A program made the translations under genes and the position numbers. A stretch of 40,311 bases of DNA from Acidimicrobiaceae bacterium. Lineage in GTDB: Bacteria > Actinomycetota > Acidimicrobiia > Acidimicrobiales > Bog-793. Shown in pieces: positions 26,885-34,565 of the stretch (positions are counted from its first letter, which is position 1; each line of letters starts with the position of its first letter). The stretch covers positions 1 to 40,311 of the forward strand of contig PLKG01000048.1 of the NCBI GenBank assembly GCA_003140595.1, read 5' to 3'. The notes beneath the pieces are model-generated. The model searched no databases. It had not been told where the DNA came from and saw only the letters and a list, made by a program, of their open reading frames with translations.

Positions 26885-28423
26885 GTGATCACGTCCGCAT
26901 CGGTGGAATTGGGCGGGCCTCTCCGGATCGAGGACGTCGTAAGGGTCGCGCGCGGCAGCGGCGCGACGCTCAGTGACGAAGTCCTCCAGAGGGTCGAGGC
27001 TGCTAGGCAGGTGGTCGCTGACGCCGTCGAGGCTGGGGCGATCGTCTACGGAGTGACGACCGGTTTCGGGGGCCTGGCGAACGTGCGTCTGACACCCGAT
27101 CACTCCACAGCTCTCCAGCACGGCCTCCTCCGATCGCACGCGGTGGCGGTCGGAAATGAACTGTCCGCAGAGGAAGTCAGGGCCATGCTCGCGCTGCGTG
27201 CGCACGTCCTGGCGCTCGGCCACTCGGGGGTCCGACGCATTGTCGTGCTGCGATTCGTCGAGATGCTCGACAACGACATCCTTCCCGTCGTGCCCGAGCA
27301 AGGCTCGCTCGGGGCGTCGGGTGATCTCGCGCCCTTGGCGCACCTCGCCCTTCCGGTCATCGGCGAAGGTGAGGTCCGGCTGGCGGGCGAGCGGCTCCCG
27401 GCCATGGAGGCGCTCCGCCGTTGCGGTCTCGAACCACTCGTGCTCGAAGCCAAGGAGGGCCTCGCTCTCATCAACGGCACACAGGGCATGACCGCCATCG
27501 GGGTGCTGGCGGCCTCAGCTGCAGGCCGGCTCGCCAAGATCGCGGACATCTCGGCTGCGCTCACCATCGAGGCCATTCTCGGGACCGACCGCGCATTCGA
27601 TCCCCGGGTAATGGGGCTCCGCCCGCACCCGGGTCAGCTGGCTTCTGCCCGGAACCTCACGCGACTACTGGCAGGCAGCCAAATACTGTTGTCCCACCGC
27701 AAGAGCGACCACATAGTCCAGGACGCGTACTCGATACGTTGCGCTCCACAGGTCCACGGCGCGTTCCGGGACGTGGTGCGCCACAGCACCGAGACCCTCG
27801 AAATAGAGCTCGCCTCGGTTTCGGACAATCCCGTCGTGCTCACCGAGACCGGCGAGATCCTCTCGGGCGGGAACTTCCACGGCCAGCCCGTGGCGCTCGC
27901 GTGTGACTCGCTGGCCGCTGCAACAGTGGGGCTCGCTTCGATCTCCGAACGCAGACTCTTCAGGCTCCTCGACCCGAAGACCTCGAACGGCCTTCCCGCG
28001 TTCCTCGTCGGCGAGGCCGGCGTCAACTCTGGGTTCATGGTGTGCCAGTACACGGCCGCGTCTCTCGTGTCGGAGATGAAGAGCCTGGCGCACCCGGCCT
28101 CGGTCGACTCGATCACGTCCTCGGCAGGCCAGGAGGACCACGTCAGCATGGGCATGATCTCTGCCCGCCATGCACGGGAGTGTCTTCGCGATGCCGAGGC
28201 GGCCATCGCGATGGAAGTGCTCGCCTCCGCCCAGGCTTGCGACCTGAGGGCCCCTTTGCTCGCCGGGCCGGGCAGCCGCGCAGCGATCGCGTCACTGCGC
28301 AAGGTCGTGACAACCCTCGTCCACGACCGGGCACTCAAGCCCGACGTCGACGCGACGATCGAACTTGTTCGCTCCGGCGAGTTGATCGCCGCGGTGGAGG
28401 CAGAGATAGGCCAACTCGAGTAG
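26885..28423 (+). CDS. hutH: Histidine ammonia-lyase
   Basis: The 512-residue enzyme converts histidine to urocanate and ammonia. The self-forming MIO cofactor triad is A144-S145-G146 in GSLGASGDLAPLAH. YGVTTGFG at 55-62 contains the catalytic Tyr, and the HutH-type SVDSITSSAGQEDHVSMG block lies near the C-terminus. The N-terminus (VITSASVELGGPLRIEDVVRVA) has the usual HutH length when started at GTG 26885; the frame is open 40 codons further back over the divergent gene. No hutU, hutI or regulator is adjacent, so catabolism must be completed elsewhere, or the enzyme serves urocanate formation alone. Confidence 0.95.
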   Translation: MITSASVELGGPLRIEDVVRVARGSGATLSDEVLQRVEAARQVVADAVEAGAIVYGVTTGFGGLANVRLTPDHSTALQHGLLRSHAVAVGNELSAEEVRAMLALRAHVLALGHSGVRRIVVLRFVEMLDNDILPVVPEQGSLGASGDLAPLAHLALPVIGEGEVRLAGERLPAMEALRRCGLEPLVLEAKEGLALINGTQGMTAIGVLAASAAGRLAKIADISAALTIEAILGTDRAFDPRVMGLRPHPGQLASARNLTRLLAGSQILLSHRKSDHIVQDAYSIRCAPQVHGAFRDVVRHSTETLEIELASVSDNPVVLTETGEILSGGNFHGQPVALACDSLAAATVGLASISERRLFRLLDPKTSNGLPAFLVGEAGVNSGFMVCQYTAASLVSEMKSLAHPASVDSITSSAGQEDHVSMGMISARHARECLRDAEAAIAMEVLASAQACDLRAPLLAGPGSRAAIASLRKVVTTLVHDRALKPDVDATIELVRSGELIAAVEAEIGQLE

Positions 28424-28426
28424 AGC

Positions 28427-28476
28427 CCGCTCGACAGCGGAAGAGGGATTTCGATCTCCGGGACGCGTCCTCCCGG
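28427..28476 (+). terminator. Two hairpins after hutH
   Basis: CCGCT-CGAC-AGCGG (28427-28440) and CCGGGA-7 bases-TCCCGG (28458-28476) follow the hutH stop. They lie upstream of the uppS promoter. T-tracts are missing, as for the other hairpins here. Confidence 0.45.
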
Positions 28477-28509
28477 CAGGGTGGCCAGGGTTCCTGCAAC
28501 AAGCGGGAG

Positions 28510-28515
28510 TAACTT
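28510..28515 (+). promoter_or_regulatory. -10 box for a leaderless uppS mRNA
   Basis: TAACTT is followed by 7 bases and the ATG at 28523. The GTG at 28520 is out of the expected register with the transcription start. GGGAG overlaps the left of the box and is not in the transcript. Confidence 0.5.
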
Positions 28516-28522
28516 CGGCGTG

Positions 28523-29242
28523 ATGGCTGCCGCGAACCTAGATCCCGCTCGGATACCAAGGCACGTCGCCTGCGTGATGGACGGCAACGGCCGTTGGGCG
28601 CGCCAACGCGGGCTACCGCGCACCGCAGGCCATGCAGCGGGCGAGGAGGCGATGTTCGACACTGTCGAGGGAGCCCTTGATCTCGGCGTCGACTGGTTGA
28701 CGATGTTCGCGTTCTCAACGGAGAACTGGCGGCGGCCTCCAGACGAGGTCCGCTATCTCATGCATTTCAACGAGGGCATCCTCACCCGCCATCGAGACGA
28801 TCTGAACAGCAAGGGTGTGCGCATACGCTTCGCCGGCAGGCGGGACTGGCGGGTCCCCCGTCGCCTGATCAGGCACATGGACGAGTCGATCGCGCTCACG
28901 GCGGCAAACCGCCGGCTGACGCTCACGATCTGCTTCAACTATGGCGGCCGCGCGGAGATCATCGACGCAGTCCGACAGCTCGCTTCAGACGGCGTCTCCG
29001 CAGACAAGATCGACGAGAAAGCACTCCGGTCCCGGCTCTACTGGCCTGACATGCCCGATCCCGACGTCGTGATCCGCACCTCGGGTGAATTCCGCATCTC
29101 CAACTTCCTGCTCTGGGAGCTCGCCTATTCCGAGCTCGTCTTCACTGACGTCCTATGGCCAGACTTCCGCCGTGAGAACCTGTTCGACGCCGTGGGCGAG
29201 TACCAGAGGCGCGACAGGCGCTACGGAGGCCTCGAAGGGTGA
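28523..29242 (+). CDS. uppS: Isoprenyl transferase (undecaprenyl/polyprenyl diphosphate synthase)
   Basis: The 239-residue cis-prenyltransferase makes the long-chain polyprenyl diphosphate that carries peptidoglycan and other wall precursors. The catalytic region is MDGNGRWA with D20, followed by GH and FSTENW, and the late RTSGEFRISNFLLWE motif is complete. The start at ATG 28523 gives the normal length; the frame is open to 28481. It is the first gene of a short run ending in recO, a familiar actinobacterial order. Chain length (C50 or C55) cannot be read from sequence here. Confidence 0.95.
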   Translation: MAAANLDPARIPRHVACVMDGNGRWARQRGLPRTAGHAAGEEAMFDTVEGALDLGVDWLTMFAFSTENWRRPPDEVRYLMHFNEGILTRHRDDLNSKGVRIRFAGRRDWRVPRRLIRHMDESIALTAANRRLTLTICFNYGGRAEIIDAVRQLASDGVSADKIDEKALRSRLYWPDMPDPDVVIRTSGEFRISNFLLWELAYSELVFTDVLWPDFRRENLFDAVGEYQRRDRRYGGLEG

Positions 29243-29433
29243 ATGACGAGTCCCGCGTGGAGTTCCGCATCCGCGACCACATCGGGGTCATCTCCGGCCT
29301 GTTCCTCGGTGCCGTCGCCTTCCTCTCGGTCGTCGCGTTCGCGGTAATGGGTGATGAGGCGGCGGTCACGCTGCTGGTCGTGATCGTTGTGGGGATCGGC
29401 CTCATTGCTCTCGGAACGCGGATGAGGGGCTGA
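29239..29433 (+). CDS. 64-residue membrane protein
   Basis: GTG at 29239 overlaps the uppS stop by 4 bases and is preceded by GGAGG with 9-base spacing, which makes this a credible gene. The product has a charged N-terminus (about 14 residues) and two hydrophobic segments (15-37 and 42-58) separated by GDEA, ending in RMRG. I do not recognise the family. It sits between uppS and recO and is probably cotranscribed with both. Confidence 0.7.
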   Translation: MNDESRVEFRIRDHIGVISGLFLGAVAFLSVVAFAVMGDEAAVTLLVVIVVGIGLIALGTRMRG

Positions 29434-29441
29434 CCGGCGAG

Positions 29442-30314
29442 ATGGCCACATACCACGACGAAGGTGTCGTGCTGCGGACGATCCGGCTCGGAGAGACTGA
29501 CCGCATCGTGACCTTCGCGACCCCCGAGCACGGCAAGGTCCGCGCAGTGGCCAAGGGGATCCGCAAGACCAAGAGCCGGCTGAGCGGCCGCCTGGAACCG
29601 CTAACGCATGTGAACATGATGTGCTGGCGAGGGCGAGAGCTCGACGTCGTGAGCCAGGTCGAAGTCGTCGAGCATTTCAAGGCAATTCGTGGGGACCTCG
29701 AGCGCCTCCACGTCGCGATGACGATGCTCGAGGTCGTCGATCAAGTCGCGCTCGAGAGGCATGCCATGAAGGCGATGTTCCAGATGCTCGTGGGAGCGCT
29801 GAGGACCCTCGAAGACAGATTGTCGCCGGCACTGCTCGGCTCGTTTCTCTGGAAGCTCCTCGTACTCGAGGGGGTCGGTCCCTCGCTCGACCAGTGCGTC
29901 GGCTGCGGTTCGGACAGCGAGCTGGTCGCGTTCGACCCAGGAGAGGGTGGGTTTCTTTGCCGTACCTGCCGCCGTGGCCAGTCCGTCGGAACCGAGACGG
30001 TGATCCTGATCCGCCAGGTCCTGAGCGGGGGCCTGCGTGCCGCACTCGACCAGCCACCGAGCCGCGCGACCGCGGAGTCCGAGCGCTTGGCCATGCTCGC
30101 GGCCGAATACCACCTGGACCGAAGGTTGCGCTCGGCGCATCGGGGGGCGGAGATCTCGACGGTCGCTTGGCAGGGTTGGTCGACAACGATCGGCTTGGAT
30201 GCTGTTCCCGCAGACCAGGTACCCGACGCCGAGGCCGCCCCGTCGGCGGGGCTGACGCCGGGCGTCGGTCCCGTCCCCGCCGCCGGCGGAGGATCGCCAC
30301 CGCTCGCCAGCTAG
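29442..30314 (+). CDS. recO: DNA repair protein RecO
   Basis: The 290-residue RecFOR-pathway mediator has an OB-fold N-terminus (YHDEGVVLRTIRLGETDRIVTFAT, ending in TPEHGK) and an alpha-helical part with a zinc site C152-xx-C155 and C173-xx-C176. It helps load RecA on gapped DNA with RecR. After about residue 250 there is a 40-residue Ala/Pro/Gly-rich tail without family similarity. The ATG is 8 bases after the small membrane gene. Confidence 0.93.
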   Translation: MATYHDEGVVLRTIRLGETDRIVTFATPEHGKVRAVAKGIRKTKSRLSGRLEPLTHVNMMCWRGRELDVVSQVEVVEHFKAIRGDLERLHVAMTMLEVVDQVALERHAMKAMFQMLVGALRTLEDRLSPALLGSFLWKLLVLEGVGPSLDQCVGCGSDSELVAFDPGEGGFLCRTCRRGQSVGTETVILIRQVLSGGLRAALDQPPSRATAESERLAMLAAEYHLDRRLRSAHRGAEISTVAWQGWSTTIGLDAVPADQVPDAEAAPSAGLTPGVGPVPAAGGGSPPLAS

Positions 30315-30375
30315 CGACCGGTCGCGCGAAGTCGGTACGCCGGGCGGCCAGCCCGGTGCACCGGTCACCTGCAAG

Positions 30376-30381
30376 TAACCT
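30376..30381 (+). promoter_or_regulatory. -10 box for a leaderless glyS mRNA
   Basis: TAACCT, the same hexamer as at gltX, is followed by exactly 6 bases and the ATG at 30388. There is no Shine-Dalgarno sequence. Confidence 0.52.
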
Positions 30382-30387
30382 GCCGCC

Positions 30388-31713
30388 ATGCCGACATCAT
30401 CTGAGCGCTCGACCGACCCGGGTCTGTTCGACGCCGTTGTCAACCTCTGCAAGCGGCGAGGTTTCGTCTTCCCTTCAGCCGAGATATATGGCGGGATCCG
30501 CTCGACCTACGACTACGGTCCGCTCGGCGCCCTCATGCTCCGCAACGTCCGCGAAGCCTGGTGGCGGGCGATGATCCAAGAGCGCGACGACGTGGTTCCG
30601 ATCGATGCCGCGATCCTGACAAACCCCAGGGTCTGGGAGGCCTCGGGCCACCTGGCGACGTTCACCGACCCTTTGGTCGACTGCCGTAGTTGCAAAGAGC
30701 GCTGGCGAGCGGACCAGATCGGGGACACCTGCCCCAGTTGCGGCTCTAAGGACTTGACCGAAGCTCGGCCGTTCAATCTCATGTTCAAGACCTACGTCGG
30801 GCCGGTCGAAGGCGACACTTCGGTTGCCTACCTCCGTCCCGAGACGGCTCAGGGCATGTTCGTGAATTTCCTCAACGTCCTGACCACGATGAGGCGTAGG
30901 CCACCGTTCGGGATCGCCCAGCTAGGAAGGGCATTCAGGAACGAGATCACACCCGGTAACTTTGTGTTCCGCACACGAGAGTTCGAGCTGATGGAGCTGG
31001 AGTTCTTCGTCCCACCTGCAGACGGCCCGCGATGGCACCAGTACTGGTGTGACGAACGGCTCGCTTGGTACAAGCGCTACGGCATCGCCGGTGAGAAGCT
31101 GCGCCTGCGCCCGCACGAGACCGAAGAGCTCTCGCACTACTCCGCGGGCACCACTGACGTCGAGTTCTTCTTCCCCTGGGGCTGGGGCGAGCTGGAGGGC
31201 ATCGCCAACAGGACTGACTTCGACCTCCGTGCTCACCAGGAGAGCTCGGGCACCTCTCTCGAGTACTTCGACCAGGCAACGAACGGGAGCTACCTGCCGC
31301 ATGTGATCGAGCCCGCAGCAGGAGCGACGCGAGCCATGATGGCGTTCCTGTTGGCCGCTTACGACGAGGACGAGATCGGCGGCGAACGACGAGCGGTGCT
31401 GCGCCTTCACCCGAAGCTGGCTCCCTATCAAGTCGCCGTGCTCCCCCTCTCCAAGAAGGACACTCTCGCGGCTCTTTCGAGAGATGTCCTGCACCGCCTT
31501 CAGCGCCATTTCATGTGCGAATTCGACGAGACCCAGTCGATCGGCCGGCGCTACCGGCGCCAAGACGAGATCGGCACGCCCTTCTGCGTGACCGTCGACT
31601 TCGAGAGCCTCGAGGACAATCAGGTGACGGTCCGCGATCGCGACTCGACCGAGCAGATGAGGCTCCCGATAGTCGATCTCGTCGCGCACCTTCTCGGACG
31701 ATTCGACCTCTGA
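30388..31713 (+). CDS. glyS: Glycine--tRNA ligase (alpha2 type)
   Basis: The 441-residue class II synthetase is the single-chain, homodimeric form. The N-terminal motif GFVFPSAEIYGG and YDYGPLG are followed by a zinc-ribbon insert C99-xx-C102 and C115-xx-C118. Motif 2 contains RPETAQGMFVNF and FRNEITPGNFVFRTREFE; motif 3 and the anticodon-binding domain lie at the C-terminus. It charges tRNA-Gly. Its transcript is predicted to be leaderless, as for the other synthetase gltX in this window. Confidence 0.97.
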   Translation: MPTSSERSTDPGLFDAVVNLCKRRGFVFPSAEIYGGIRSTYDYGPLGALMLRNVREAWWRAMIQERDDVVPIDAAILTNPRVWEASGHLATFTDPLVDCRSCKERWRADQIGDTCPSCGSKDLTEARPFNLMFKTYVGPVEGDTSVAYLRPETAQGMFVNFLNVLTTMRRRPPFGIAQLGRAFRNEITPGNFVFRTREFELMELEFFVPPADGPRWHQYWCDERLAWYKRYGIAGEKLRLRPHETEELSHYSAGTTDVEFFFPWGWGELEGIANRTDFDLRAHQESSGTSLEYFDQATNGSYLPHVIEPAAGATRAMMAFLLAAYDEDEIGGERRAVLRLHPKLAPYQVAVLPLSKKDTLAALSRDVLHRLQRHFMCEFDETQSIGRRYRRQDEIGTPFCVTVDFESLEDNQVTVRDRDSTEQMRLPIVDLVAHLLGRFDL

Positions 31714-31752
31714 AGCAATTCCGGTCTCGCAGGGCGCAACCGACAGCTCGTT

Positions 31753-31782
31753 TTGGGCCGCGAGCCGTGACTCGTTTAGGCT
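31753..31782 (+). promoter_or_regulatory. ppdK promoter
   Basis: TTGGGC (31753-31758) and TAGGCT (31777-31782) are separated by 18 bases. The start would be near 31789, giving a leader of about 29 bases with AGGAGG at 31805-31810, 7 bases before the ATG. It is the best conventional promoter in the window. Confidence 0.55.
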
Positions 31783-31817
31783 CAAGCTTGCCGCGACGAC
31801 TTCTAGGAGGCCCCCCC

Positions 31818-34490
31818 ATGACCTACGTGTACGACTTCGACCACGCGCATCCTCGTCCGCCCATGGAGCTCAAGGACCTCCTCGGCGGGAAAGGCGCGAA
31901 CCTGGCCGAGATGACCTCGGTGCTGGGCCTTCCGGTGCCACACGGCTTCACGATCTCGACCGACGCCTGCCGGGCGTACATGTCGAAAGGCTGGCCAGAC
32001 GAGCTCGACGCCGAGATCGCCGAGCACCTCACGAAACTCGAGGAGCGCATGGGACGCCGGCTCGGCGACCCGGACGACCCGTTGCTCGTCTCTGTCCGCT
32101 CAGGCGCGAAGTTCTCCATGCCGGGCATGATGGACACCGTCTTGAACCTCGGGCTCAATGACCGGTCGGTCGAGGGCCTCGCCAAGCAGACCAATGACGA
32201 GCGGTTCGCGTTCGACTCGTACCGGCGTTTCGTGCAGATGTACGGCCGCATCGTCCTCGGGGTCCCGGGCGAGGAGCTGGACGGGCCACTAGACGCCCTG
32301 AAGGAGCGCACAGGGGCCTCGGACGCGGAGCTGCCTGCGGCGGCGCTGCAAGGCCTCGTGGACGAGCTGAAGGGCGTTGTAGAGCGAGTGACGGGACACC
32401 CATTCCCCCAAGCACCGATCGACCAGCTTCGCGGCGCGATCGAGGCCGTGTTCGCCTCCTGGAACGGGGCCAGGGCCGTCGCCTACCGCGTCCGGGAGCA
32501 CATCCCGAACGATCTAGGCACGGCGGTGAACGTGCAGGCAATGGTCTTCGGCAACCGCGACGAGAAGTCCGGCACCGGCGTCGGATTCACCCGTGACCCG
32601 GCCACCGGCGCCAAGGGCGCCTACGGCGACTTCCTGGTCAACGCCCAAGGTGAGGACGTAGTCGCCGGCATCCGCAACACCGAGCCGCTCTCCGCTCTGG
32701 GGAGCAAGTTCCCCTCGATCTACGAGGAGCTCCTGGGGATCTTCGCCAGGCTTGAAGCGCACTACAGGGACATGTGCGACACCGAATTCACCATCGAGCA
32801 AGGCAAGTTGTGGATGCTACAGACACGCGTCGGCAAGCGAACGGGCCGCGCCGCGCTCCGCATGGCAGTGGACATGGTCGATGACCCGGCCATCGCTCTC
32901 ACTCACGCCGAGGCGCTGCAAAGGACGAGCGCCGAGCACATCGAAGCGGTGCTGCACCCGCAGTTCGCGCACAACAGCTCACCAGTGTTGGCCAAAGGGC
33001 TTGCCGCTTCGCCCGGTGCCGCGGTCGGCGCCGTGTGCTTCACCGCCGATGATGCCGCTGCTGCGGCTGCCAGAAACGAGCACGTGATCCTCGTGCGCAA
33101 CGAGACCTCCCCCGAGGACGTGCACGGCATGCTCGCGGCAGAAGGCATCCTGACCGCGAGGGGCGGCCTGGTCAGCCACGCTGCGGTTGTCGCTCGAGGC
33201 TGGGGCAAGCCGGCAGTGGTAGGCGCCGAAGCCCTACGTATCAGCGCATCCGACAAGCTCTTCCGCGTCGGAGACACTGTCGTCCGCGAGGGGGACGTGA
33301 TATCGATCGACGGCTCGGAAGGCACGGTGGTGGTCGGAGCGGTTCCGCTCATCGCAGCCGAAGCGCCCCCGGAACTGACAAAGCTGCTCGGCTGGGCTGA
33401 CGAGGTCCGCGCGGGACGCCTCGGGGTTCGTGCCAATGCCGACACCGGCGACGATGCGGCGAACGCGCGCCATCTCGGAGCCGAGGGGATCGGCCTGTGC
33501 CGGACCGAGCACATGTTCTTCGGAGATGACCGGCTGCCGATCATGAGACGGATGATCCTGGCGTCGACACCCGAGGAGGAGGCCGCGGCGCTCGAAGAGC
33601 TGAGAGCTGCACAGAAGGCCGACTTCCTTGGGATCCTCGAGGCCATGGACGGCCTGCCCGTGATCGTCCGCGGGCTCGACCCGCCCCTTCACGAGTTCCT
33701 CCCCAACGTCGAGTCCCTACTCGTCAAGCAGGCGAAAGAAGGCCTCAGCACCGAGGAAGAGAAGCTCCTTGAGGCAGCCATGTCGTGGCGTGAGGCCAAC
33801 CCGATGATCGGTGTGCGTGGCGTGCGGCTCGGGGTCTTGAAGCCTGGACTGTACGCAATGCAGGTGCGCGCCCTCATGGAGGCCGCCTACGAGCGTGCGG
33901 CTGCCGGCGGCCACCCGATCGTGGAGATCATGATCCCGTTGACCATCTCCCGCGAGGAGATGGCTCTCGCCCGCTCCTGGGTCGTCCAGGCCCTCCAGGA
34001 CGCTGCGCCAAAGGGCGGAGACGCCGAGGCGGCCAAGCGGATAGAGGTCGCCATCGGCACGATGATCGAGACTCCACGGGCTGCGTTGCTCGCTGACCAG
34101 ATCGCCGAGGTGGCGGACTTCTTCTCGTTCGGGACAAACGACCTCACCCAGATGACCTTCGGCTTCAGCCGCGACGACGTCGAGGGCAGGATGATGGCCG
34201 CTTACCTCAGCCAAGGACTGCTCAGTGCGAACCCGTTCGAAAACGTCGACACGGCCGGTGTGGGCGAGCTCGTTCGCATTGCGGTCGAGCGCGGACGCGC
34301 CGCGCGTCCGGGCCTCAAGATCGGCGTCTGTGGCGAGCACGGAGGCGACCCGGCTTCGATCGACTTCTTCGCCAGGGCAGGACTCGATTACGTCAGCTGC
34401 TCGCCGTTCCGGGTGCCTGTTGCGCGGCTCGCAGCAGCGCACGCGGTGCTCGCGATTGACGCCGAGAAGGCCAAGCAAGCTTCGGCGTAG
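31818..34490 (+). CDS. ppdK: Pyruvate, phosphate dikinase
   Basis: The 890-residue enzyme interconverts pyruvate, ATP and phosphate with PEP, AMP and PPi. The ATP-grasp N-domain starts with LLGGKGANLAEM. The central swivelling domain has the phosphohistidine H454 in GGLVSHAAVVARGWGKP, and the PEP/pyruvate barrel ends with GVCGEHGGDP, which carries the catalytic Cys. The residue two before H454 is Val, whereas most PPDKs have a Thr there that is the target of the PDRP regulatory kinase. AGGAGG marks the ATG; the frame is open far upstream but as shadow of glyS. It is monocistronic. Confidence 0.96.
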   Translation: MTYVYDFDHAHPRPPMELKDLLGGKGANLAEMTSVLGLPVPHGFTISTDACRAYMSKGWPDELDAEIAEHLTKLEERMGRRLGDPDDPLLVSVRSGAKFSMPGMMDTVLNLGLNDRSVEGLAKQTNDERFAFDSYRRFVQMYGRIVLGVPGEELDGPLDALKERTGASDAELPAAALQGLVDELKGVVERVTGHPFPQAPIDQLRGAIEAVFASWNGARAVAYRVREHIPNDLGTAVNVQAMVFGNRDEKSGTGVGFTRDPATGAKGAYGDFLVNAQGEDVVAGIRNTEPLSALGSKFPSIYEELLGIFARLEAHYRDMCDTEFTIEQGKLWMLQTRVGKRTGRAALRMAVDMVDDPAIALTHAEALQRTSAEHIEAVLHPQFAHNSSPVLAKGLAASPGAAVGAVCFTADDAAAAAARNEHVILVRNETSPEDVHGMLAAEGILTARGGLVSHAAVVARGWGKPAVVGAEALRISASDKLFRVGDTVVREGDVISIDGSEGTVVVGAVPLIAAEAPPELTKLLGWADEVRAGRLGVRANADTGDDAANARHLGAEGIGLCRTEHMFFGDDRLPIMRRMILASTPEEEAAALEELRAAQKADFLGILEAMDGLPVIVRGLDPPLHEFLPNVESLLVKQAKEGLSTEEEKLLEAAMSWREANPMIGVRGVRLGVLKPGLYAMQVRALMEAAYERAAAGGHPIVEIMIPLTISREEMALARSWVVQALQDAAPKGGDAEAAKRIEVAIGTMIETPRAALLADQIAEVADFFSFGTNDLTQMTFGFSRDDVEGRMMAAYLSQGLLSANPFENVDTAGVGELVRIAVERGRAARPGLKIGVCGEHGGDPASIDFFARAGLDYVSCSPFRVPVARLAAAHAVLAIDAEKAKQASA

Positions 34491-34510
34491 CACGAGATCG
34501 ACAGCGCTAA

Positions 34511-34542
34511 GCGCGGGCGCCGCCTCTCGGGCGCGCCCGCGC
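34511..34542 (+). terminator. Strong GC hairpin between ppdK and dnaG
   Basis: GCGCGGGCGC (34511-34520) and its exact complement GCGCCCGCGC (34533-34542) form a perfect 10-bp stem with a 12-base loop. No T-tract follows. It ends 10 bases before the dnaG -10 box, so it covers the dnaG -35 region. It may terminate ppdK, or could affect dnaG initiation as DNA structure. Confidence 0.55.
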
Positions 34543-34552
34543 ATGCACGCGG

Positions 34553-34558
34553 TACCGT
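34553..34558 (+). promoter_or_regulatory. -10 box for a leaderless dnaG-rpoD mRNA
   Basis: TACCGT is followed by 7 bases and ATG at 34566. An in-frame GTG at 34563 is 3 bases earlier; the spacing favours the ATG. No ribosome binding site is visible. Confidence 0.48.
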
Positions 34559-34565
34559 CCAAGTG

